NCBI RefSeq assembly: GCF_003258355.1
Contig: NZ_QKPO01000028.1
Coordinates: 1-33,134, forward strand
Direction of reading: 5' to 3'
DNA: 33,134 bases
Origin: Confluentibacter sediminis
GTDB lineage: Bacteria > Bacteroidota > Bacteroidia > Flavobacteriales > Flavobacteriaceae
Part shown: piece by piece, positions 8,057 through 16,364 of the stretch
Layout: every line of letters begins with the position of its first letter
How positions within the stretch are numbered: position 1 is the stretch's first letter
The notes under the pieces: generated by a model
What the model saw: only the letters and a program-made list of their open reading frames with translations
What the model was told of the DNA's origin: nothing
Databases searched by the model: none
Translations under genes and position numbers: made by a program

Positions 8057-8764
8057 ATGCGCATTATCTTGTTCTTATGTATTTCTGTATTAGTTCTGAA
8101 TTGTGAAGATAAACAATCGAAAAAGAAAACAAACACGAATGTGATGGAAACTAAAGACAGCCTAGTAAAAATAGTGCCTAAGGATACGGTACAAGACGCA
8201 AAAGGGGAGTTTCCTGTTTTAGATGATAAAAATGCGATTCCTTTTTTTGCTGAATACGATAAAAAAAACAAGGAAAATAAAGTTAGAATCTTCACTGATT
8301 TTGGAGATGTTGACATCCTGCTTTATAATGACACCAAATACCATCGTTCCAATTTTATCTATTTAACAAAACGTCATTATTTTGATGGCACACAGTTTTA
8401 CCGTGTGATTAAAAATTATATCGTACAGGCTGGTAATAGTGACGATGAAAAAATAGCGCAAAAACGCTTTGAAATTGGAAAGTACTTACTCCCTACCGAT
8501 ACTAAAAAGGGCTATACACACCATAGAGGGGTTATCTCCATGCCTAGTAGCGATATTGACAATCCTTACAAACTGGCATCGCCTTACGAGTTTTTTATCG
8601 TACTGCAAAAAGGAGGTGCTGATTTTTTAGATGGTGAATACACCATTTTTGGAGAAGTGACCAAAGGTATGGAGGTACTTGATAAAATTGCAGCTGTAGA
8701 TACGGATAGTTCAGATTGGCCACTAAAAAACATCTACATCAGGAAAGTAGAAATCATTGAGTAA
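8057..8764 (+). CDS. Cyclophilin-type peptidylprolyl isomerase lipoprotein
   Basis: A 235-aa protein with a lipoprotein signal: a hydrophobic stretch ends in LVLNC, so Cys16 should be lipidated and the enzyme held in the periplasm. The cyclophilin domain covers about residues 75-235, starting with VRIFTDFGDVDILLY. The catalytic region reads YFDGTQFYRVIKNYIVQAG: the catalytic arginine is kept, while the usual histidine of FHRVI is tyrosine. Later PYEFFIV replaces the common GSQFFI. The family catalyses cis-trans isomerisation of prolyl bonds and helps folding of envelope proteins. The first in-frame stop upstream (8042-8044) leaves ATG 8057 as the only sensible start, 5 bp from the divergent Nudix start. 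Confidence 0.88.
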   Translation: MRIILFLCISVLVLNCEDKQSKKKTNTNVMETKDSLVKIVPKDTVQDAKGEFPVLDDKNAIPFFAEYDKKNKENKVRIFTDFGDVDILLYNDTKYHRSNFIYLTKRHYFDGTQFYRVIKNYIVQAGNSDDEKIAQKRFEIGKYLLPTDTKKGYTHHRGVISMPSSDIDNPYKLASPYEFFIVLQKGGADFLDGEYTIFGEVTKGMEVLDKIAAVDTDSSDWPLKNIYIRKVEIIE

Positions 8765-8801
8765 AAGGGCACTGACCGTTTTTAAAATTATAAGGTTTGG
8801 C

Positions 8802-9413
8802 TCAATTAGTATCAGGTCCATAAATAGAAGGTAAGCCGATTTTAAATTTTACGGCGATTAACCTAATAGAGATGATTGTTAATACAGATATGATAAAAAC
8901 AATATTATTATCTATAGGGAATTCCCTTAATAAAAAATAAACAATACCTCCAACGATACAGGCTGTGGCATAAATTTCTTTTCTAAAAATAACTGGAATT
9001 TCATTACATAATATATCTCGAATAACTCCACCAAATGATGCTGTCATAGTTCCTAATGCAATACATATCACGGGGTGTAAATTGGCATGTATGCCTTTTT
9101 CCACACCAACGAGTGTATATAAGCCAATACCAATGGTATCAAACAGAAACAACGACGTTCTGAGATAATTTATCTTGCTTCTAAAAATGATAGCTAAAAT
9201 TGACGATAAGGTAATAACATAAGTAAACACACCGTCTTTCATCCAAAAAACGGGGGTACTTCCAATCAGTAGATCGCGAAGGGTGCCTCCCCCTACCGAG
9301 GTTACAAAGGCAATGATTAGGATGCCGAATAAATCCATTTTTTTGTTTATGGCGACCAATACTCCTGAAATGGAAAAGGCTATGAGTCCTAAAATATCTA
9401 TTATATAAAACAT
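8802..9413 (-). CDS. TRIC family (UPF0126) membrane channel
   Basis: A 203-aa integral membrane protein with about seven hydrophobic helices. It shows the internal duplication typical of UPF0126/TRIC proteins: GGGTLRD at residues 41-47 in the first half and FGGVIRD at 127-133 in the second half, each after a helix. Prokaryotic TRIC homologs form trimeric cation (potassium) channels, though related proteins have been linked to glycine uptake. It ends 37 bp from the convergent cyclophilin gene; I found no clear hairpin in that gap. It lies 84 bp downstream of the RDD gene on the same strand and may be read with it. Confidence 0.9.
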   Translation of the reverse strand: MFYIIDILGLIAFSISGVLVAINKKMDLFGILIIAFVTSVGGGTLRDLLIGSTPVFWMKDGVFTYVITLSSILAIIFRSKINYLRTSLFLFDTIGIGLYTLVGVEKGIHANLHPVICIALGTMTASFGGVIRDILCNEIPVIFRKEIYATACIVGGIVYFLLREFPIDNNIVFIISVLTIISIRLIAVKFKIGLPSIYGPDTN

Positions 9414-9497
9414 CTATGGTTTGTAAGTATTAAAATTATTTGATTTGGGTTAGGTCAAGTGAATCTCTCGATGTTAGAAAACAAAATGGATAACGCA

Positions 9498-10217
9498 CTA
9501 CATATCTTGCGTATAATAATTATAATCCTTTAAAATGACGTCAATAAATTCCATATCCGTTTTTTGCTTTATGTCCTTGATACCAATGACTTCCATAAGT
9601 TTGGTACGTAATTTTATGAGTGTTTGATAATCTTTGGCTGCTCTTGCCGATGTGAATGTTTCTTTAATAATCCGGGCATCGTTATCAGATAGTTTAATGA
9701 CATTTGGATAGGTTGGTACGTAATCGGCTTTCAAATGTTCCAAAATAGTGTGGTTGATGGTCACATGGTCTTTCAAGCCTATAACGGCCGTTCCCGCAGC
9801 CATATCGCCCAATCGTTGCGTTTTATTATTGAATAGCATGACAAAAAAGCCCAATCCCAGAACGTACACATCAACAATTCTAAAAAACCATCGCACTACA
9901 TAATCTGAAAAAGAGGCTTGGTAGCCATCAATCTTAACCACCTTAATTTTAAGAGCTCGCTTTCCAAGTGTTTGACCTTGTAAAAAAGATTCTAACACCA
10001 AGGTATAAAACATAACGGGCAAACTGAGCAGCGTATTGAGACCAATTTGAGACCATTCGTCCATGTTTTCAAAAGCATCAAAGACATTCCCCACAATGAG
10101 CAAATAGCCAATTTTAATAGTCATATCAATGATAAATGCCAATAAGCGTTCTCCTGCACCAGCGGCATTGAACTTAATTTTTACATTTTGGGTCGTGTTA
10201 ATTTGTAACTCTGACAT
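9498..10217 (-). CDS. RDD family membrane protein
   Basis: A 239-aa protein. The RDD domain covers about residues 15-150: three hydrophobic segments, with AGAGERLLAFIIDMTIK (the Arg and Asp that name the family), the block GQTLGKRALKIKVV, and a final NNKTQRLGDMAAGTAVI. A cytoplasmic tail of about 90 residues follows that I do not recognise. RDD proteins are poorly understood; some have been proposed as transporters or regulators. The gene diverges from the SpoIIM-like gene, and RDD next to SpoIIM, DUF4129, DUF4350, MoxR and DUF58 is a familiar arrangement, so it is probably part of that system. Confidence 0.88.
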   Translation of the reverse strand: MSELQINTTQNVKIKFNAAGAGERLLAFIIDMTIKIGYLLIVGNVFDAFENMDEWSQIGLNTLLSLPVMFYTLVLESFLQGQTLGKRALKIKVVKIDGYQASFSDYVVRWFFRIVDVYVLGLGFFVMLFNNKTQRLGDMAAGTAVIGLKDHVTINHTILEHLKADYVPTYPNVIKLSDNDARIIKETFTSARAAKDYQTLIKLRTKLMEVIGIKDIKQKTDMEFIDVILKDYNYYTQDM

Positions 10218-10234
10218 TTTATATTTTAATTTAT

Positions 10235-10242
10235 CAAAAATA
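10235..10242 (-). promoter_or_regulatory. Candidate -7 element for the RDD gene
   Basis: On the minus strand this reads TATTTTTG, an exact TAnnTTTG match, 17 bp upstream of the RDD start codon. No TTG is found at the usual distance for the -33 element. Confidence 0.4.
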
Positions 10243-10319
10243 CATGAATTTTTTCATTTGAAAATTCACTAAAATCAAATAAAAAAATCACAAGGATTAA
10301 CGTAGTTGATTACTGAAGG

Positions 10320-10359
10320 AAAACTAAATCTTGTTTTTTTCAACACAAAATTTAGTTTT
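10320..10359 (+). promoter_or_regulatory. Hairpin in the leader of the SpoIIM-MoxR operon
   Basis: AAAACTAAAT (10320-10329) and ATTTAGTTTT (10350-10359) form a perfect 10-bp inverted repeat with a 20-nt loop, followed by more T residues, 15 bp before the likely ATG at 10375. It is AT-rich and hence weak, but placed where a leader terminator or a divergent operator between the RDD and SpoIIM genes would lie. Confidence 0.35.
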
Positions 10360-10374
10360 TTACAGAAGAAATAT

Positions 10375-11364
10375 ATGAGGGAAGTTGCATTCATCAAGCA
10401 AAATAAGGAAAAATGGCTAAGTTTTGAAAACGCCATTTTCAATAATGATTTTAAAGACCCCGATGAATTGGCGTCTCAATACATTCATGTAATAAACGAT
10501 TTAGCATATGCACAAACCTACTACCCAAAAAGTAAAGTTATTGATTATTTAAATCAGTTAGCGGCAAAAGCTTTCCAAAAAATATATAAAACCAAGCGCG
10601 AAGATACCAATAGAATTCTTGCCTTTTGGAAAACCGAAATCCCTTTGATTTGTTACCAATACCGAAGATTTATATATGTTGCTTTTATCATTTTTTTTGC
10701 ATTTACCTTCATTGGGGTCATTTCTGCGGCAAACGATGGTGAATTTGTGCGTTCCATTTTGGGTGACAATTATGTGAATCAAACCCTCACAAACATTGAA
10801 AATGGAGACCCTGTAGCGGTTTATAAAAGTGGTAGTAATTGGGGCAGTTTTATTGGTATAACCGTCAACAATTTAAAAGTGGGGGTCATGTCTTTTATAT
10901 TGGGGGTTTTTGGTGGTGTGGGGACGATCTATATTTTATTTCAAAATTGTATCATGCTGGGTTCCTTTCAATACTTTTTTTATGAAAAAAACGTCTTTTG
11001 GGAAAGTGTCCGAGGCATCTGGATTCATGGTTCTATGGAAATCTTTGCTATTGTTATAGAAGCTGCTGCAGGCTTATTATTGGGAGCCAGTATTTTGTTC
11101 CCTGGTACACATTCCAGATTTACCTCTTTTAAACACGGTGCCAAAACAGGGATTAAAATATTGATAAGCACATTTCCATTTACATTGTCTGCTGGGTTTT
11201 TAGAGGGTTTCATTACCCGCTATTCCAATATCATGCCCAATTGGCTATCTGTTGGCATTATACTTATCACCCTTAGTGCCATCAGTTTTTATTATTTAAT
11301 ATATCCGTTTAAAGTCTACAAAAAAACAAACAGGAGGATTCATTTAAGCCTTTCACATATTTGA
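10375..11364 (+). CDS. SpoIIM-like (stage II sporulation protein M family) membrane protein
   Basis: A 329-aa protein. I prefer the ATG at 10375 (MREVAFIKQNKEKWLSFE), which matches how this family usually begins; the open frame reaches back to 10306, but the extra 23 residues run through the leader hairpin. The first 90 residues are soluble and helical. Several helices follow: about 102-122, a region with NNLKVGVMSFILGVFGGVGTIY, then two or three more to residue 320. The organism type does not sporulate; SpoIIM-fold proteins outside Firmicutes are of unknown role and tend to sit with MoxR and DUF58. First gene of a tight plus-strand operon: its TGA overlaps the TTG start of the DUF4129 gene. 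Confidence 0.85.
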   Translation: MREVAFIKQNKEKWLSFENAIFNNDFKDPDELASQYIHVINDLAYAQTYYPKSKVIDYLNQLAAKAFQKIYKTKREDTNRILAFWKTEIPLICYQYRRFIYVAFIIFFAFTFIGVISAANDGEFVRSILGDNYVNQTLTNIENGDPVAVYKSGSNWGSFIGITVNNLKVGVMSFILGVFGGVGTIYILFQNCIMLGSFQYFFYEKNVFWESVRGIWIHGSMEIFAIVIEAAAGLLLGASILFPGTHSRFTSFKHGAKTGIKILISTFPFTLSAGFLEGFITRYSNIMPNWLSVGIILITLSAISFYYLIYPFKVYKKTNRRIHLSLSHI

Positions 11365-12083
11365 AGAACAAAAGATTACATATCGTCATCTTGATTTTAT
11401 GGACTGTTTTAAGTAGCTCCGTTAGCTTGGCCTCTATCCAACAAAAACCTCAACAAAACAGGACTTTCAATCCGAATTTTAAAGAACAGTATTCTGGAAA
11501 AAAATATGATTATGAAGGTAAAAAGGTCGTAAGCAATACGCCTACTGGCTCTGGAAAGTATGAAAAATACAAAAATGGAGATCCTACTATTAAAGAATCA
11601 AATAACCATGAAGGTTTCAGCATTAATTTAGGCTCGTTTAGCTGGATATTTTACATAGCCATTTTTATAGCTGTTCTGTATTTGGTTTATATTTTATTGA
11701 ATGAAGGTGGTAGTGGATTATTTTCTTCTAAAGGACATAAAAACATTGAGGGGTCTACTGAAATTACTTCCGAGAATATTGAAAATGCCGACATTAACGC
11801 CCTAATAAATCGTGCTGAAGACAATGAGGATTACAGGCTTGCCATTAGATACTACTACCTACTGGTTTTAAAAACATTGACCTTAAAAAACCATATCAAG
11901 TTTGAAGATGATAAAACCAATGCCGAATATTTGAATGAAACCCATGATAAATCCTATGGAAAAGACTTTGCTTACACCTCCTATTTGTACAATTATATTT
12001 GGTATGGCGAATTTCCTTTAGACACTGCACAATACAGGAAAGCGAAACATAATTTTACAACCTTAATCAATCAGGTAAAATAA
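11361..12083 (+). CDS. DUF4129 domain protein
   Basis: A 240-aa protein starting at TTG 11361, which overlaps the TGA of the preceding gene (TTGA). The start is supported by a good signal peptide or anchor (about residues 1-25, ending near SLASIQQ). A low-complexity charged segment with many K, Y and N follows, then a helix at about 93-113 and a cytoplasmic C-terminal DUF4129 region (about 145-240), rich in tyrosine with RLAIRYYYLLVLKTL and YNYIWYGEFPL. In many bacteria DUF4129 is fused to transglutaminase-like proteins and encoded with MoxR and DUF58; its activity is unknown. Translational coupling on both sides points to stoichiometric production. Confidence 0.82.
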   Translation: MKNKRLHIVILILWTVLSSSVSLASIQQKPQQNRTFNPNFKEQYSGKKYDYEGKKVVSNTPTGSGKYEKYKNGDPTIKESNNHEGFSINLGSFSWIFYIAIFIAVLYLVYILLNEGGSGLFSSKGHKNIEGSTEITSENIENADINALINRAEDNEDYRLAIRYYYLLVLKTLTLKNHIKFEDDKTNAEYLNETHDKSYGKDFAYTSYLYNYIWYGEFPLDTAQYRKAKHNFTTLINQVK

Positions 12084-13285
12084 TGAAGAAAATAGTACCC
12101 ATACTTCTCGTTATTATTGCCTTGGTAATTACGGCAGCCGTTGCTATTGGCATAAAAAACACGAAAACAGTCGATTGGGAAGAATCTTTTAACGAAAAAA
12201 GCAACAAACCTTATGGCTTAAGTGTGTTTTATAAGGAATTGCCAAGTTTGTTTAAAAAGCATAAAGTTAGAACGGTATATTATACCCCGGAAAGTTATTT
12301 AAAAGCCAATTCTGAAAATGGCTATGGAGATCATGTGGCAAAAGGAAGCTTTCTCATCATTGGTAATTCTGATTATTTGGAGGATGCCTCTGTAGATGAA
12401 TTATTGCATTTTGTTGATGAAGGCAATACGCTTTTTATATCGGACTATTATTTCAGTCAAAAAATCCATGACACGTTACACATCGATGTTAATTATGCTT
12501 CCAATAAAAAAGACAGTATTTCTTATGTATCCTTTGAAAACAAAAGCTTATCAAATGCCATGATTGATAAAAATGAAGGCGTTAATTATTTTTCAAGATT
12601 TGACTCTATTAACTATCATATCTTAGGCTATGTTAAAACAGATGAAACACGCATCAATTTTATTGAAGTCCCTTTTGGCAAAGGGCATATTTATTTGCAT
12701 TTAGAACCTAAAGCCTTTACGAATTATAATATTTTAAAAGATAACCGATATAAATATACAGAAGCCCTGATATCTTATTTACCAGAAAGTGATGTGTATT
12801 TTGACTCGTACACAAAAATACAATCTGCTTATAGCAATGCTGAAAAGACATCTAATCTATCGTGGTTTTTAAAGCAACTATCGTTTAAATGGGCTTGGTA
12901 CACGGCTTTGATTTTTACTGTTTTATTTGTGGTTTTTAACGCCAAACGTAGGCAACGCATCATTAAAATCATTAAACCTTTGCAAAATACCACTGTAGCC
13001 TTTGTAAAAACCGTTTCTAATTTATATTTTGATATTCAAGACCACAAAAACCTAATACACAAAAAAATAACTTACTTTTTAGAAAAAATTAGAACCGATT
13101 ATAATTTAGACACTTCTGTTTTAAACGATGAGTTTATAACAAAATTGGCCTCTAAAACAGGAAAGAAAAAAGAAGAGGTCAAGAAACTTATAGATTATAT
13201 AAATTGGTTAAAATCAAGACAAGAGTTTTTTGAAGGCAATCTTCTTACACTCAATAAACATATAGAAGCGTTTTATTCAAATTAA
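12083..13285 (+). CDS. DUF4350 domain membrane protein
   Basis: A 400-aa protein. ATG 12083 overlaps the TAA of the DUF4129 gene by one base. An N-terminal anchor (about 5-24) is followed by a periplasmic region of about 240 residues: it holds KPYGLSVFYKELPSLF and FLIIGNSDYLEDASVDELLHFVDEGNTLFIS, the core of the DUF4350 fold, which resembles a GATase-like Rossmann domain. A second helix is at about 270-290, and a cytoplasmic tail of about 110 charged residues ends the protein. Known only by association with SpoIIM, DUF4129, MoxR and DUF58 genes. Two base pairs separate it from moxR. Confidence 0.82.
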   Translation: MKKIVPILLVIIALVITAAVAIGIKNTKTVDWEESFNEKSNKPYGLSVFYKELPSLFKKHKVRTVYYTPESYLKANSENGYGDHVAKGSFLIIGNSDYLEDASVDELLHFVDEGNTLFISDYYFSQKIHDTLHIDVNYASNKKDSISYVSFENKSLSNAMIDKNEGVNYFSRFDSINYHILGYVKTDETRINFIEVPFGKGHIYLHLEPKAFTNYNILKDNRYKYTEALISYLPESDVYFDSYTKIQSAYSNAEKTSNLSWFLKQLSFKWAWYTALIFTVLFVVFNAKRRQRIIKIIKPLQNTTVAFVKTVSNLYFDIQDHKNLIHKKITYFLEKIRTDYNLDTSVLNDEFITKLASKTGKKKEEVKKLIDYINWLKSRQEFFEGNLLTLNKHIEAFYSN

Positions 13286-13287
13286 TT

Positions 13288-14355
13288 ATGGAAGAAAATA
13301 AAGACCCACAAGAGCAAGATTTATTATTGTCTAAACCTGAAATAGCAGATTCTGATAAAATTATTGCTGAAAACACGGATTCGGAATTAAAATTTGAAAA
13401 CAGATTGGATTTATCTGAATTACAACAAAGTGTCAACAAGATAAAAGAGGAGATTGGAAAGGTTATTGTTGGTCAAAAAGACATGATAGACATGCTGATT
13501 GCATCGCTTTTGGCGAAAGGCCACGCCCTTATAGAAGGTGTGCCTGGAGTTGCAAAAACCATAACGGCTAAGCTTATTGCCAAATCGTTGAGTGTCGATT
13601 TTAGTCGCATTCAATTCACCCCGGATCTAATGCCCAGTGATATTTTAGGAACTTCTATTTTTAATTTAAAAACTTCGGAATTTGAGTTTAAAAAAGGGCC
13701 TATTTTCTCCAATATGGTACTTATTGATGAAATTAATAGAGCCCCTGCAAAAACGCAAGCTGCTTTATTTGAAGTTATGGAAGAACAGCAAATTACCATT
13801 GATGGCAATAAATTCGCACTAGACACTCCCTTTATGGTTTTAGCCACTCAAAACCCGATAGAACAAGAAGGCACCTATCGCTTACCAGAAGCTCAATTAG
13901 ACCGCTTTCTATTCAAAATTGATGTCGATTACCCCAATTTAGATGAAGAAGTTGAAATTATTTCCAGAGAGCATCAATTAAAAGAAAAAGTAAAAATTAA
14001 TGAAATCTCATCCTTTTTAACGGCCTCTCAAATAGCTAATTATCAAAATGTAGTGACACAAATTCTAGTGGAAGCGCATTTGCTAAAATATATTGCCGAA
14101 CTAATAATTGCCACAAGAAACAACCCTTTTTTATATTTAGGCGCCTCACCTAGAGCCTCCATCGCTATTTTAAAAGCCAGCAAAGCCTTTGCAGCCATGT
14201 CGGGTCGTGACTTTGTAACGCCAGAAGATATAAAAAGAGCTGCCATTCCGGTATTACACCACCGTGTTATTGTAACGCCCGAACGAGAAATGGAAGGTGT
14301 TACCAGTAAACAAATCATTGCACAAATCATTGAAACAGTGGAGATACCTAGATAG
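13288..14355 (+). CDS. MoxR family AAA+ ATPase
   Basis: A 355-aa cytoplasmic ATPase. Walker A is GVPGVAKT at residues 84-91, Walker B is VLIDEINRAPAKTQ at about 146-159, sensor 1 is VLATQNPIEQEGTY, and a C-terminal lid follows with GASPRAS as sensor 2. MoxR proteins act as chaperones for maturation of protein complexes, often with a VWA-domain partner; here the partner is probably the DUF58 protein downstream. The first 40 residues form an acidic, low-complexity extension before the usual beginning near DLSELQQSVNKIKEE. The gene starts 2 bp after the DUF4350 stop. Confidence 0.95.
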   Translation: MEENKDPQEQDLLLSKPEIADSDKIIAENTDSELKFENRLDLSELQQSVNKIKEEIGKVIVGQKDMIDMLIASLLAKGHALIEGVPGVAKTITAKLIAKSLSVDFSRIQFTPDLMPSDILGTSIFNLKTSEFEFKKGPIFSNMVLIDEINRAPAKTQAALFEVMEEQQITIDGNKFALDTPFMVLATQNPIEQEGTYRLPEAQLDRFLFKIDVDYPNLDEEVEIISREHQLKEKVKINEISSFLTASQIANYQNVVTQILVEAHLLKYIAELIIATRNNPFLYLGASPRASIAILKASKAFAAMSGRDFVTPEDIKRAAIPVLHHRVIVTPEREMEGVTSKQIIAQIIETVEIPR

Positions 14356-14423
14356 TTTGATGGGGTTTGGGTGTTGGGTTCTGGGTGTTGATTTGTTTAG
14401 TCGTGTAGTCGTTTATTTAGAAT

Positions 14424-14458
14424 AACTTTTAACTTTTAACTTTTAACTTTTAACTTTT
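14424..14458. repeat. Heptanucleotide tandem repeat (AACTTTT)5
   Basis: Five perfect head-to-tail copies of AACTTTT, ending 4 bp before the TTG start codon of the DUF58 gene. Each junction creates TAACTTTT, which differs from the TAnnTTTG -7 consensus only in the last base. Perfect short repeats in this position can change copy number by strand slippage. A G- and T-rich stretch (GGGTGTTGGGTTCTGGGTG) precedes the repeat at about 14362-14388. Confidence 0.9.
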
Positions 14459-14462
14459 AATA

Positions 14463-15794
14463 TTGAAATTCCTTAAACCATTCTACATACAACCTCGCTT
14501 TTTCTATGCTGGCATTGGCATTGTCGTGTTGTTTGTATTAAGTTATTTTATTCCCATTTTATTTAATATGGCTCAACTTTTTATAGTCATATTAGCGCTA
14601 TTATTCGTTGTTGATTTTCTAATTATTTTTATAGGCAAGAACAAAATAGAAGCCACTAGACTGTTACCCGATAAGTTTTCGAATGGTGATGAAAACAGCA
14701 TTCAATTAAACATCCATAACAACTATTCTATTTTAGTTTATTTAGAGATTATAGATGAAATTCCCGAGCAATTTCAGGTTCGTGATTTTAAACTTAAAGA
14801 AACTATTTCATCTAGAAAATCGAAATCAATTCAATATCTATTAAGGCCAACAAAACGGGGTGAATATTATTTTGGGAACCTGAACATATATGCATCATCC
14901 ATTATAAACTTAGTAGCAAAACGGTTCACTTTTAATCATGGCGCCATGGTACCAACCTACCCCAGCTTTAAACAATTAAAGAAGTTTGAACTTTTAAATA
15001 TTAATCAAAACTCTTTAGATTATGGTTTAAAAAAAGTGAGACGCCTAGGACATACTATGGAATTTGAACAAATAAAAGATTATGTTTTAGGAGATGATTT
15101 GCGAACTATTAATTGGAAAGCCACCGCTAAGAAAAACCAATTAATGGTGAACCAATTCCAAGATGAAAAATCGCAACCCATATATTCCATTATAGACAAA
15201 GGGCGTATTATGAAAATGCCTTTTGATAGCTTAAGCCTGTTGGATTATGCTATAAATGCTTCTTTAGTGATTAGCAGTATTGCTTTAAAAAAGCATGATA
15301 AGGCTGGTTTGTTTTCTTTTTCTAAAAAGGTGGAAAACATGGTTGTTGCAGACAGACGTAACTCTCAAATGCGACTTATTTTAGAAGCCTTTTACAACAT
15401 AAAAACTGATTTTTTTGAAAGTGATTTTAGCCGCTTATACACGAGTATAAAAAGCAACATTAACCACAGAAGCTTACTATTACTTTATACAAATTTTGAA
15501 ACCTTAGATGGTTTAGAAAGACAATTACCGTACTTAAAAGCCATAGCAAAAAGTCATTTATTAGTGGTCATTTTCTTTAAAAATACAGAACTTGACAGTA
15601 TCATTAATGAAAAAGCCCAAACCATCCAGCACGTATACGACAAGGTTATTGCTGAAAAATTCGCCTTCGAAAAACGGCTCATCGTTAACGAATTAAGAAA
15701 ATATGGCATCTACTCCATTTTAACAACTCCAGAAAATCTAACCATAGATACCATTAATAAGTATTTAGAAATAAAAGCACGGGGGTTATTATAA
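14463..15794 (+). CDS. DUF58 domain protein (VWA-like)
   Basis: A 443-aa protein starting at TTG 14463; no ATG occurs until residue 36, and the TTG gives the usual beginning with two helices at about 15-32 and 35-58. A beta-rich segment follows, then the DUF58 core (about 195-285), with RRLGHTMEFEQIKDYVLGDD and LRTINWKATAKKNQLMVNQF, and a VWA-like region whose metal-binding DxSxS motif is degenerate (IIDKGRIM). DUF58 proteins are encoded with MoxR throughout bacteria and are thought to be its partner. It belongs to the MoxR group but is separated from moxR by 107 bp containing the heptamer repeat, so it may be expressed somewhat independently. Confidence 0.9.
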   Translation: MKFLKPFYIQPRFFYAGIGIVVLFVLSYFIPILFNMAQLFIVILALLFVVDFLIIFIGKNKIEATRLLPDKFSNGDENSIQLNIHNNYSILVYLEIIDEIPEQFQVRDFKLKETISSRKSKSIQYLLRPTKRGEYYFGNLNIYASSIINLVAKRFTFNHGAMVPTYPSFKQLKKFELLNINQNSLDYGLKKVRRLGHTMEFEQIKDYVLGDDLRTINWKATAKKNQLMVNQFQDEKSQPIYSIIDKGRIMKMPFDSLSLLDYAINASLVISSIALKKHDKAGLFSFSKKVENMVVADRRNSQMRLILEAFYNIKTDFFESDFSRLYTSIKSNINHRSLLLLYTNFETLDGLERQLPYLKAIAKSHLLVVIFFKNTELDSIINEKAQTIQHVYDKVIAEKFAFEKRLIVNELRKYGIYSILTTPENLTIDTINKYLEIKARGLL

Positions 15795-15936
15795 CAATGT
15801 TTTAAATTCGTATTTCATGTTTTTTTGCTAAAATCAACAGGTCATCATTAAAAACTTACAGTTCGGTAAACCAAATTATTATAGCATCTTTTTCAGCCAG
15901 ATATTTGAAATATAACAACAAATAAAATCAAATATC

Positions 15937-16359
15937 ATGAAAACCATCCTATCCATTATCGCACTAGCATTATCTCTAAACTTTATCAACGCTCAAGAAA
16001 TAAAAAATGGGCAAAGCATAACGGTGACAATTAACAAAATAAGCAATAACAATGGAAATGTATTACTGTCATTACATACTAAAGATACCTTCATGAAAGG
16101 CAAAGGCATCCAAACCATTAAAAGCAACATAGTTGATGGAAAAATCACTGCTACTTTCACAAATGTTACGCCAGGAACCTATGCCATACTGGCATTACAT
16201 GATGCTAACGGTAACAACACTATGGATTATGAAGCAAATGGCATGCCCAAAGAATCTTATGGTGCGTCTAACAACTCCATGAGTTTTGGCCCACCAGAAT
16301 TTGATTCTGCTAAATTTGATGTAACCCATGAAGATATAGACATGACTATCATATTCTAA
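15937..16359 (+). CDS. DUF2141 domain secreted protein
   Basis: A 140-aa protein with a clear signal peptide (MKTILSIIALALSLNFINA, cleavage before QE). The mature part is a DUF2141 beta-sandwich: QSITVTINKISNNNGNVLLSL, then the conserved GTYAILALHDANGNNTMDYEANGMPKE and YGASNNS. The DANGNNTMD loop looks like a calcium-type acidic loop. Function of the family is unknown; members are periplasmic or exported and common in Bacteroidota. It is convergent with dps and shares the terminator at 16365-16388. Upstream, GATATTTG at 15900-15907 is a near match to the -7 consensus. Confidence 0.85.
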   Translation: MKTILSIIALALSLNFINAQEIKNGQSITVTINKISNNNGNVLLSLHTKDTFMKGKGIQTIKSNIVDGKITATFTNVTPGTYAILALHDANGNNTMDYEANGMPKESYGASNNSMSFGPPEFDSAKFDVTHEDIDMTIIF

Positions 16360-16364
16360 AATAA

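Noticed and set aside
10306-10374. Longer N-terminus for the SpoIIM-like protein
   Set aside because: The extra 23 residues are poorly suited to the family and cover the leader inverted repeat; ATG 10375 gives the usual beginning.
10375-11364. Sporulation capability suggested by the SpoIIM family name
   Set aside because: No other sporulation gene is present, and SpoIIM-fold proteins beside MoxR are common in non-sporulating bacteria.
14424-14458. Heptamer repeat as a CRISPR or coding repeat
   Set aside because: Unit too short, no spacers, and it lies wholly before the DUF58 start codon.
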